A stretch of 32,687 nucleotides of DNA, from contig OMJB01000054.1 of the NCBI GenBank assembly GCA_900299255.1, positions 1-32,687 of the forward strand, read 5' to 3'. The notes beneath the pieces are model-generated. The model did not search any database. It saw only the letters and a program-made list of their open reading frames with translations, and was not told the DNA's origin. Origin of the DNA: Sphingobacteriales bacterium (lineage in GTDB: Bacteria > Bacteroidota > Bacteroidia > Chitinophagales > Chitinophagaceae). The first letter of the stretch is position 1, and the number at the start of each line of letters is the position of its first letter. The translations under genes and the position numbers were made by a program. Positions 7,836 to 14,781 of this stretch are shown here, in pieces.

Positions 7836-8000
7836 ATGAAACAAACAAAGCGGTTTCCTCTGGCAAAGTATACTTTATTGGTACCTCTGGCGGCTATGCT
7901 GTTCAGCTTGGTATTCGAAAGCTGCAACAGCGAGCGCAAATGTGGCTGTAAAGGCGATTTGAGTGGCAATTATCGCACCAAAAGGCACAGAAACTGGTAG
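7836..8000 (+). CDS. Small cysteine-rich putative lipoprotein
   Basis: A 54-residue protein: a positively charged N-terminus, a hydrophobic stretch (about residues 11-26) and a lipobox-like end (LVFESC) that would place Cys at the mature N-terminus. The remainder is short and cysteine-rich (C-x5-C-x-C) and ends basic. It resembles the many tiny Bacteroidota lipoproteins with a CGC-type motif, but I do not recognise a specific family. It is transcribed divergently from the glycosyltransferase with only 28 bp between start codons. A longer open frame begins at 7680 inside the neighbour, but ATG 7836 fits the signal sequence. Confidence 0.6.
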   Translation: MKQTKRFPLAKYTLLVPLAAMLFSLVFESCNSERKCGCKGDLSGNYRTKRHRNW

Positions 8001-8055
8001 TCCTGGCTTTTACAAGTGTGCAGCACATCGTACAAAAATCCGAAAAGGCATTGAT

Positions 8056-8295
8056 ATGTGGAACAGGAACAAATTGTGGTTTCGTTATGTGAACAATGTA
8101 CTGGCAGCCGACCAGGAGGCAGCGGTTTTGCTCACAAACTATCTGCAAAGTATTAATCGGGGAAGGCGTTATGTTTTTGCTTTTGATGTCATTGACCTTC
8201 AGAAATACAAGGTAATCAGCCGGCCAGAAAAAGTAAGGCAATCTCTGGCAAACCGTGGCAGCACACCCTTTATTTTCCTCATCTGTAAAAATTAA
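8056..8295 (+). CDS. Small hypothetical protein
   Basis: A 79-residue frame beginning MWNRNKLWFRYVNN. It has no signal peptide or membrane segment; a probable helix (VLAADQEAAVLLTNYLQSI) is followed by a mixed alpha/beta segment ending in hydrophobic FIFLICKN. I do not recognise the family. The frame remains open back to a GTG at 7963 that would overlap the preceding small lipoprotein gene; the ATG at 8056 is preferred, leaving 55 bp between the two. Coding potential is moderate: no homologue is known to me. Confidence 0.5.
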   Translation: MWNRNKLWFRYVNNVLAADQEAAVLLTNYLQSINRGRRYVFAFDVIDLQKYKVISRPEKVRQSLANRGSTPFIFLICKN

Positions 8296-8557
8296 AAACA
8301 ATATTGCCCGATAGCTATTGTGTGGGTCCTTTCTGTAGCAGCAATGTAGTTATTTTTTTATTATATTAGTATATCCGCCAATTTCTGAATAACTTTAGCA
8401 CTTCATGGTAGTTTAGGATAATTAATATTTGACAAAAATATTTTTCCTGAACGGCTGGTATATTGTTGGTTTGCAACTGGGTTTTTTTAATTTTAAGGCT
8501 TGTTGGGAAATCTGCGTTGCCGGAATGCCTGTACAAACAAACAAATAATTGGAGCGT

Positions 8558-9247
8558 ATGAAAATACTCACAACATCTGCAGACACGCAGGTGGAAGAAA
8601 TGGATAAGGGATTCAATGTGTCCAGGCGCCGTTTTTTACAACTTACCGGCGGCATAGCGGGTGCGGGATTGCTGCTGAATGCATGTAAGCCTGTGGCTGC
8701 ACCGGCTGTTCATTCAATGGGTACGGGCGATACCGGTTTGCTCAATTTTTTATACATTCTTCAGCAGATCGAAGCAGCGTTTTATACACAGGCAGTAGCC
8801 ACGCCTTACTACGGTATGGATAACCTGGAGCTGATGGCAATAACCGATGTCAGGGATCAGGAAATAGCACACATGGAGTACTTCAAAAAGCTGCTGGCAG
8901 GAGATGCTGTAGATCCGCTTTCTCCCGATTTTTCTACTGTAGTTTTTGCTGACCGTGCGAGTGTATTAAGTTCAGCAGCAAAAATTGAAGATATCGTTAT
9001 CTCTGGCCTGAATGGAGCATCTACCCTGTTCGGAAATAAAGGTTATTCATTGGCTTTCAGTAAAATGGCTTCAGTTGAGGCCAGGCATTCGGCCTACTTC
9101 AGGCAGATGAATGCAGCCAATACTTTTGCTGACACAGTGATAGACGCTAATGGGCTAGATCAGGCTCTGTCTCCGGCTTTGGTACTGACAGGAGCATTGG
9201 TTTACAGCCACACCAAATATGACGCAAACGGTTTACCCAATCATTAA
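8558..9247 (+). CDS. Tat-exported ferritin-like lipoprotein
   Basis: The 229-residue product has a twin-arginine signal (SRRRFLQLT, residues 22-30) ending in a lipobox LNAC with Cys43, so it is probably a Tat-exported lipoprotein. The remainder is a ferritin-like four-helix bundle (PF13668-type). The expected diiron ligands are visible: Glu in LQQIEAAFY, Glu and His in DQEIAHMEYF, and Glu and His in SVEARHSAYF. Family members are periplasmic or outer-membrane proteins of uncertain role, possibly metal binding or oxidative-stress related. The frame opens at a TTG at 8549, but ATG 8558, preceded by GGAG, is the better start. It forms a two-gene unit with the next gene 11 bp downstream. Confidence 0.85.
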   Translation: MKILTTSADTQVEEMDKGFNVSRRRFLQLTGGIAGAGLLLNACKPVAAPAVHSMGTGDTGLLNFLYILQQIEAAFYTQAVATPYYGMDNLELMAITDVRDQEIAHMEYFKKLLAGDAVDPLSPDFSTVVFADRASVLSSAAKIEDIVISGLNGASTLFGNKGYSLAFSKMASVEARHSAYFRQMNAANTFADTVIDANGLDQALSPALVLTGALVYSHTKYDANGLPNH

Positions 9248-9258
9248 TCAAACAGAAA

Positions 9259-10113
9259 ATGGATTTTAAAAATATTCTGCAGGAAATTGAAAAGACTGAT
9301 TCCGGGGTGTATGAAAAGCCGAGTGGGCGTCGCCAGATACTGAAGAGTTTTGGGGCAAAAGTGGCGTTGGCTGCATTGCCTTTTTCACTGGGTTCAATGT
9401 TCAAAAAAGCTTACGGCAAAACAACCAGCGATCTGGAAGTTTCGTTGGATTTTGTGCTGGAACTTGAGTATTTTCAATATGCATTTTTCCGCACCGCCAA
9501 CAATACCGGTGGCCTCATTCCCGCCAAAGATCAGGCAGGCTTCAAAGTAATAGAGGCAAACGATAAGGCACAAATTGGCTTTTTGCAGGGTTTGCTCAGT
9601 GCCATGGGCTCAACTGCGTTTGTTCCTAACCATTACAGCGACCCAACCACAAATGCGCCTTATGTACCTGCCGCTTACGATTTTACTATGGGTGGTGTGT
9701 ACGATCCGTTTGCTGATTATAATACGTTCCTGATGCTGGCAAGTGTATTTAAGGATACTTGCATCAGAGCCTACAACGGGCAGTTGCCTGTATGGACCAG
9801 TAACCCGGTATTTGCTCAGTTGCAGCAGATGTCTGCCACAGAAGGGCGCCATGCCGGATTTATCAGAACGCTCAGGCGGTACGCTGGTGCCCCCGAAACT
9901 CCGGCTCCATGGGTTACCAATGATATTGCTCCATCTGCCGCTTTTGTTGCTAATTATGCAGGTGAGGCAAATAACTCACAGCTGAGTGTGATAACCACTT
10001 CGCTGCCGGGTGTAGGTGGCAATATTCCTCAGCTCTCGGCTACAGCAGCTTTTGATGAACCGTTGGATTCTGTAACGGTTTTAAAGCTCTTAAATCCGTT
10101 TATTTTACCTTAA
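9259..10113 (+). CDS. Tat-exported ferritin-like protein with degenerate metal ligands
   Basis: This 284-residue protein has a Tat-type signal (SGRRQILKS, about residues 22-30, then a hydrophobic stretch) without an obvious lipobox. A ferritin-like domain follows: Glu in LELEYFQYAFF and Glu/His in ATEGRHAGFIR are kept, but the second-helix Glu-x-x-His pair seen in its neighbour appears as DKAQIGFL, so two ligands look lost. It is longer than the partner owing to an insertion after that helix and a C-terminal tail. The 11-bp gap indicates co-expression with 8558-9247; a hetero-oligomer with one catalytic and one structural subunit is an inference. Confidence 0.83.
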   Translation: MDFKNILQEIEKTDSGVYEKPSGRRQILKSFGAKVALAALPFSLGSMFKKAYGKTTSDLEVSLDFVLELEYFQYAFFRTANNTGGLIPAKDQAGFKVIEANDKAQIGFLQGLLSAMGSTAFVPNHYSDPTTNAPYVPAAYDFTMGGVYDPFADYNTFLMLASVFKDTCIRAYNGQLPVWTSNPVFAQLQQMSATEGRHAGFIRTLRRYAGAPETPAPWVTNDIAPSAAFVANYAGEANNSQLSVITTSLPGVGGNIPQLSATAAFDEPLDSVTVLKLLNPFILP

Positions 10114-10134
10114 GTTAATTTTTTGACATAACTG

Positions 10135-10165
10135 AAAGGTACTCTGGTTCAGGGTACCTTTTTTC
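10135..10165 (+). terminator. Terminator of the ferritin-like pair
   Basis: AAGGTAC (10136-10142) pairs with GTACCTT (10154-10160), followed by a T-run. It lies 22 bp after the second ferritin-like gene. Confidence 0.8.
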
Positions 10166-10350
10166 TTTGCCCTATATTGGTGGTATAATTTATCCTTCAG
10201 CAAGTAAGGAGTGTAGTATTAAGTGGAATTAGAACTAACGTAGCCTGCTGAATGCATCATTGTGTGGCTCTCTGGGAAATGGAGAAAATAATTGCATTTT
10301 ATTTTAGCCATCAATAGCGAGGAACAGCAAAACTAGTTATTTGAAATTAC

Positions 10351-10381
10351 TTGAATATTTTAGAAACATATCTTAAGTTTG
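10351..10381 (+). promoter_or_regulatory. Bacteroidota-type promoter for the first four-Cys lipoprotein
   Basis: TTG at 10351-10353 and TAAGTTTG at 10374-10381 are separated by 20 bp, close to the -33 TTG / -7 TAnnTTTG arrangement used by the primary sigma factor of Bacteroidota. The start codon is at 10408, giving a leader of about 20 nt. Confidence 0.65.
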
Positions 10382-10407
10382 ATTCAAACAAATAAAACAT
10401 ACAATTT

Positions 10408-10839
10408 ATGATACACTTTCAACAAAAGAGAAACTCTGGTATTCTGGCTACTTGTTTTTTAGCCCTCACAGCGATGGTTGCTTTATCAGGTTGCACAAAA
10501 AGCAGCGATAGCTCTGCCACCGACGAAGCCTCCAAATTTGCCGGCACCTGGACAGGCACTTCATGCGGGTCACCATCTACATTTACGCTGACGAAAACAA
10601 GCAGCACCAGTTTAACCACGAGTGGCAGTGTTGGCGTAAGTACCTGTTTGAAAGCAGCCCAGCTGAATCATACAGTAAGTGGTAATGTTATTACTGTTCC
10701 TGTGCAGACTTTTGCAGACAATTGCGGCAATACATACACAATCAGCGGCGGTGGAACGTTGAGCGGCAATACGCTTACACTCACAGAGACTGTAGTTGGC
10801 CCGGTTTCAGCAACATGTACCTTTGTAGGTACCAAATAG
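10408..10839 (+). CDS. Small secreted lipoprotein with four cysteines (paralogue 1)
   Basis: A 143-residue protein with a signal sequence and lipobox LSGC, so lipid-anchored. The mature domain of about 105 residues begins with a linker (SSDSSATDEASK) and then FAGTWTGTSCG, reminiscent of the Gly-x-Trp start of lipocalin-like beta barrels. Thr/Ser-rich beta strands follow. Four further cysteines (in TSCG, STCL, DNCGNT and ATCTF) are conserved in the next gene and probably form two disulfides. I do not recognise a named family. It has its own promoter at 10351-10381; no terminator was seen after it. Confidence 0.8.
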   Translation: MIHFQQKRNSGILATCFLALTAMVALSGCTKSSDSSATDEASKFAGTWTGTSCGSPSTFTLTKTSSTSLTTSGSVGVSTCLKAAQLNHTVSGNVITVPVQTFADNCGNTYTISGGGTLSGNTLTLTETVVGPVSATCTFVGTK

Positions 10840-11109
10840 TTTTGTGCTCATAAGCAGTTTCTACTGTACTGTTGGAAGATGTGCTTCATGGCTATACTGC
10901 AGGTGTTTTTTTGATTCAAGTAATAAATGAAATGGCGCTGGATATTTAGCTGCCCCCATTGTTTTCATAGTTATATTTGGCTACAGCCCCTGTTTTATCG
11001 CAGATTGGAGGACTGGCAGCTATTAAAATCTATTTGAGCAAAAATGTTTCTATATTTGAATCTGATTTAAGGCAGCATCGAAAATAATATCTACGAAAAA
11101 TAAAAAAGT

Positions 11110-11523
11110 ATGAAAGCAATTTTTACCAGCATAGTTGCAGTGATTATGGTTAGCGTGGCAATAGGTTTTTCCGGCTGTACTAAAAACAGTGATGCCGTAA
11201 CAACCGACGAATCCGCAAAATTTGCGGGCTACTGGACCGGACTATCCTGCGGCTCTGCTGCCAGATTTACACTCACCAGGGTGAATAACGAAACGCTTAC
11301 TTCAACTACAATAATTGGTTCAGGTTCCTGTAGCAAATCAATAGTGTTTACACTGGTTGCATCGGGCAACACCCTAACCGTCCCTACACAGTCATTTCAG
11401 GATAACTGCGGCAATACATGGACGGTTACAGGCACAGGTTTGTTAACCGGCACTTCTTTAACGCTGACGCAGAATATTACCGGCACAACAAACACCTCCT
11501 GTACTTTTGTGGGCACTAAATAG
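11110..11523 (+). CDS. Small secreted lipoprotein with four cysteines (paralogue 2)
   Basis: A 137-residue protein clearly paralogous to the gene at 10408: same lipobox layout (FSGC), the same opening FAGYWTGLSCG, the same central motif DNCGNTW and the same ending SCTFVGTK. All four mature-domain cysteines are preserved, while the intervening strands have diverged substantially, pointing to an old tandem duplication. A TATATTTG element at 11051-11058 may be its -7 promoter, although the nearest TTG is only 14 bp upstream of it. It ends at a strong terminator. Function unknown; a ligand-binding beta barrel is a guess. Confidence 0.8.
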   Translation: MKAIFTSIVAVIMVSVAIGFSGCTKNSDAVTTDESAKFAGYWTGLSCGSAARFTLTRVNNETLTSTTIIGSGSCSKSIVFTLVASGNTLTVPTQSFQDNCGNTWTVTGTGLLTGTSLTLTQNITGTTNTSCTFVGTK

Positions 11524-11548
11524 TTTTTTTATAATATGCATTTTGTGG

Positions 11549-11579
11549 CGGCAATCTTAACGATTGCCGTTTTCATTTT
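11549..11579 (+). terminator. Terminator after the second four-Cys lipoprotein
   Basis: A perfect 8-bp GC-rich stem (CGGCAATC at 11549-11556 with 11562-11569) and a 5-nt loop, followed by T-rich sequence. It lies 26 bp after the stop codon. Confidence 0.88.
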
Positions 11580-11627
11580 GTTACGGCTACAGAGGCGGTA
11601 AAAGTTTACCATCCACCTAAAAATTTG

Positions 11628-11635
11628 TAGGTTTG
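11628..11635 (+). promoter_or_regulatory. -7 element TAGGTTTG directly before purL
   Basis: An exact TAnnTTTG match ends only four bases before the purL ATG at 11640, so a transcript starting at the usual distance would have essentially no leader. A weak -33 candidate (TTTA, about 11605-11608) is present 20 bp upstream. Confidence 0.5.
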
Positions 11636-11639
11636 CATT

Positions 11640-13841
11640 ATGCAAGCCACACTCGAACAGGCCATAAAACTGGGTCTTCGCGAAGAAGAATTTGAAAAAA
11701 TAAAAACGATACTGGGCAGAACGCCTAATTTTAATGAAACAGCAATGTACTCTGTAATGTGGAGTGAGCATTGCAGTTACAAAAATTCCATAAAATGGCT
11801 GAAGACGCTGCCGAGGGATGGCGCAAAATTGCTGGTAAAGGCTGGCGAGGAAAATGCCGGGCTTGTTGATATTGGTGATGGCTGGGGCTGTGTTTTCAAA
11901 ATAGAATCACACAACCATCCATCGGCTATTGAGCCGTTTCAGGGTGCGGCAACCGGAGTAGGGGGTATCCACCGCGATATTTTCACAATGGGTGCAAGAC
12001 CAATTGCTTCTCTCAATTCTCTGCGCTTTGGTAAAGTTGATAATCCTAAAACAAAGTGGCTCATAAAGGGCGTTGTGAAAGGTATAGGGCACTATGGCAA
12101 CTGCTTTGGTGTGCCAACCGTAGCAGGCGAAGTGTATTATGAAAGCTGTTATCAGACCAACCCGCTGGTTAACGCAATGAGTGTAGGTGTGGTGCGTGTA
12201 GGGCAGACGGTATCCGCAACATCGCATGGTGCAGGTAATCCGGTATTCATCGTTGGTGCTTCCACAGGTAAGGATGGTATAGGTGGCGCATCGTTTGCGT
12301 CTGCTGATATCAGTGAGAACAGTGCCGAGTCGCTGCCATCAGTGCAGGTGGGTGACCCGTTTGAAGAAAAGAAATTACTGGAAGCCTGCCTCGAAATGAT
12401 ACCTACGGGCGCATTGATAGGCATGCAGGATATGGGGGCTGCCGGTATCACCTGCAGCACCAGTGAAATGAGTGCCAAGGGCGAACATGGCATGATCATT
12501 CATCTGGATAAAGTGCCTACACGCCAGGCCAATATGAAGCCATGGGAGATGCTGCTGAGTGAAAGTCAGGAACGTATGCTGATTGTGGTAAAAAAAGGCC
12601 GTGAAGCTGAAGTACAGCAAATATTTGATAAGTGGGATATTCACTGTGTGCAGATTGGTGAAGTAACAAAGGACACCAATCTTAAGTACTATATGAACGG
12701 TGAACTGGTTGCTGATGTGCCTGCTGAAAGCCTGGTGCTGGGCGGCGGTGCACCGGTATACGAGCGCGAATACGCCACACCTGCTTATTTTGATGAGATA
12801 CAGAAATTCGATCCGAAGAGTATAGCACTGCCTGATGATCTGAAAGCCGTGGCTTTTGAACTCATTCAACTGCCCAACATCGCCTCCAAGCGCTGGATAT
12901 ACGAGCAGTATGACAGCATGGTAATGACCGGCAATACACAAACCAATGAACCGAGTGACGCATCGGTAGTAAGGGTGCACGGCACAACTAAGGGGCTGGC
13001 CGTTACTACAGACTGCAACAGCCGCTATGTATTTGCCGACCCAAAAGTGGGCGCAATGATTGCCGTTAGCGAAGCGGCACGCAACATAGTGTGCAGCGGT
13101 GGTATACCGGTGGCAATAACCAATTGCCTCAATTTTGGTAATCCATATAATCCTGAAGTGTACTACCAGTTTGTACATGCTATCAAAGGCATGGGTGAAG
13201 CCTGTCTGAAATTTGATACACCCGTTACCGGTGGTAACGTTAGTTTTTACAATCAGAGTGAAGATGGTCCGGTTTACCCTACACCTACAATTGGTATGGT
13301 GGGCGTGCTTGATACGCTGGATCAGAAAATGTCATTGGGTTTTAAACATTCAGGCGACAGTATTTACCTGCTGGGTTCGCACCGCGATGATATTAACTGT
13401 TCTGAATACCTGCATCATATCTGCGGCGTAACGCACAGTCCTGCTCCTCATTTTGATCTGGAAGAGGAGTACCAGCTACAGCAGACGGTTCAGCGCCTTG
13501 TCAGTGAAAAATTGGTGAAATCGGCACACGATATTTCAGAAGGTGGGTTATTTGCCTGCCTGCTGGAAAGCAGTATGGCTAAAGGCCTTGGATTTACCAT
13601 CACTACTCCTGCCGATATCCGCAAAGATGCAGTGCTGTTTGGCGAATCTCAAAGCCGTGTTGTGGTCAGCGTCAATCCGGATCAGCACTCATTATTTGAA
13701 GCCGAGTTGAAGGGGACTCCATGCACAAAGCTGGGCCACGTAAACGCTGGTGGTGAGATTGTTGTAGACGAGGAAAACTGGGGCTATCTGAGCGACTGGA
13801 AAGAAGCTTATGACAATGCGCTTGAAAAGCTGCTTCAGTAA
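11640..13841 (+). CDS. purL: Phosphoribosylformylglycinamidine synthase subunit PurL
   Basis: PurL is the ATP-dependent synthetase of step four of purine biosynthesis (FGAR to FGAM), taking ammonia from PurQ with PurS. At 733 residues it is the small, multi-subunit type (about 740 in Bacillus), not the fused 1300-residue proteobacterial form, so separate purS and purQ genes are expected elsewhere. Visible motifs: SVMWSEHCSYKNS near residues 38-50, the ATP/metal-binding ESHNHPSAIEPFQGAATGVGG, GMQDMGAAGITCSTSEM, and the second repeat with PVTGGNVSFYNQ and HDISEGGL. It converges on the MlaE-type gene with only 15 bp between stop codons and no terminator. The start ATG lies almost on top of the -7 element. 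Confidence 0.97.
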   Translation: MQATLEQAIKLGLREEEFEKIKTILGRTPNFNETAMYSVMWSEHCSYKNSIKWLKTLPRDGAKLLVKAGEENAGLVDIGDGWGCVFKIESHNHPSAIEPFQGAATGVGGIHRDIFTMGARPIASLNSLRFGKVDNPKTKWLIKGVVKGIGHYGNCFGVPTVAGEVYYESCYQTNPLVNAMSVGVVRVGQTVSATSHGAGNPVFIVGASTGKDGIGGASFASADISENSAESLPSVQVGDPFEEKKLLEACLEMIPTGALIGMQDMGAAGITCSTSEMSAKGEHGMIIHLDKVPTRQANMKPWEMLLSESQERMLIVVKKGREAEVQQIFDKWDIHCVQIGEVTKDTNLKYYMNGELVADVPAESLVLGGGAPVYEREYATPAYFDEIQKFDPKSIALPDDLKAVAFELIQLPNIASKRWIYEQYDSMVMTGNTQTNEPSDASVVRVHGTTKGLAVTTDCNSRYVFADPKVGAMIAVSEAARNIVCSGGIPVAITNCLNFGNPYNPEVYYQFVHAIKGMGEACLKFDTPVTGGNVSFYNQSEDGPVYPTPTIGMVGVLDTLDQKMSLGFKHSGDSIYLLGSHRDDINCSEYLHHICGVTHSPAPHFDLEEEYQLQQTVQRLVSEKLVKSAHDISEGGLFACLLESSMAKGLGFTITTPADIRKDAVLFGESQSRVVVSVNPDQHSLFEAELKGTPCTKLGHVNAGGEIVVDEENWGYLSDWKEAYDNALEKLLQ

Positions 13842-13856
13842 GCGCGAATTCCTCTA

Positions 13857-14597
13857 TTAGAGCATTACCAGTGAAAGCGCATAATCTGCGCAGAGTATCA
13901 GTATGCAGCTGATAACCACTGATGTAGTGGATGCTTTACCTATTTCTAGTGCGCCGCCCTTTACATGATACCCGAAATAAGACGGTACTATGGAAATGAT
14001 AAGGGCAAAAACAAATGCCTTCATCATAGCAAAAAAGAGGTTGTACGGAACGAAATCAGTGGTAAGGCCTATGATGAACTGCTGACGGCTGAGTATATGT
14101 GAAAAAATACCGGCCATATAACCGCCCCATATACTGATACCAATAGAGATAATAATCAATGCAGGTACCATAATCATGGCTGCAAGTATCTTAGGAAGAA
14201 TCAGGTAAGATTTTGTGTTGATCCCCATAATCTCCAGCGCATCTATCTGATCGCTTACCCGCATATTACCCAGTTCAGAAGCAATTTTTGAGCCCACCAC
14301 ACCAGCCAGTACAATGCACACAACGGTAGGGCAGAGCTCTAGTATGGAGGAATCCCTGACAAGGGTTGCAATTACAGTTTTGGGCACCAAAGGGCTTACC
14401 AGCTGGTAGGATAATTGTATGGTGAGCACCATTCCAAGAAATATGGAAATAATCAATACGATTGGCAGTGACCTGATGCCAATGTCGTTGCACTGCTCCA
14501 TAAACTCCTTCCAATAGACCTTGCGGTTTTCAGGGCGGGTAAAACCACCCTGAATCATCAGGAAAAGCCTGCCGAGATGCTCGAAGAATAGTTTCAT
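13857..14597 (-). CDS. MlaE-type ABC transporter permease (phospholipid/MCE transport)
   Basis: The 246-residue polytopic membrane protein matches the MlaE/YrbE family: an N-terminal amphipathic helix, five or six membrane segments and the conserved motifs LVRDSSILELCP, VVGSKIASELGNMRVSDQIDALEIMGIN and EIGKASTTSVV. MlaE works with an MlaF ATPase and an MCE-domain substrate-binding protein to move phospholipids between inner and outer membranes; those partner genes are not in the window but may lie close in related genomes. ATG 14597 (MKLFFEHLG) is preferred over an upstream opening at 14654. It converges on purL. Confidence 0.92.
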   Translation of the reverse strand: MKLFFEHLGRLFLMIQGGFTRPENRKVYWKEFMEQCNDIGIRSLPIVLIISIFLGMVLTIQLSYQLVSPLVPKTVIATLVRDSSILELCPTVVCIVLAGVVGSKIASELGNMRVSDQIDALEIMGINTKSYLILPKILAAMIMVPALIIISIGISIWGGYMAGIFSHILSRQQFIIGLTTDFVPYNLFFAMMKAFVFALIISIVPSYFGYHVKGGALEIGKASTTSVVISCILILCADYALSLVML

Positions 14598-14744
14598 TGG
14601 AGCTACAAATGTAGGGAAAAGGCATAATTTATCTCTCCACAAAAAGCCGGCCACCTGTTACCCGTTGCCTGATATGCAGGCATTGACCGCTGAAAATTCT
14701 ATTAGATTAATTAAAGTGAATACATTATTTTTACACAAACTAAA

Positions 14745-14763
14745 CTATCCATGTCGTGGATAG
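14745..14763. repeat. Short inverted repeat in the leader of the T9SS cargo gene
   Basis: A perfect 7-bp inverted repeat, CTATCCA (14745-14751) and TGGATAG (14757-14763) with a 5-nt loop, lies 18 bp before the start codon at 14782. It could be a leader hairpin or an operator half-site pair. Confidence 0.45.
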
Positions 14764-14781
14764 CGGGTAAATATTGAACTT

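Noticed and set aside
7836-8295. A single gene split by a frameshift
   Set aside because: The first frame makes a complete small lipoprotein and the second has its own start; neither matches a longer family known to me.
12375-13178. 267-codon minus-strand frame inside purL
   Set aside because: It is antisense to a clear, full-length PurL and its composition (His/Tyr/Cys-rich) is typical of a shadow frame.
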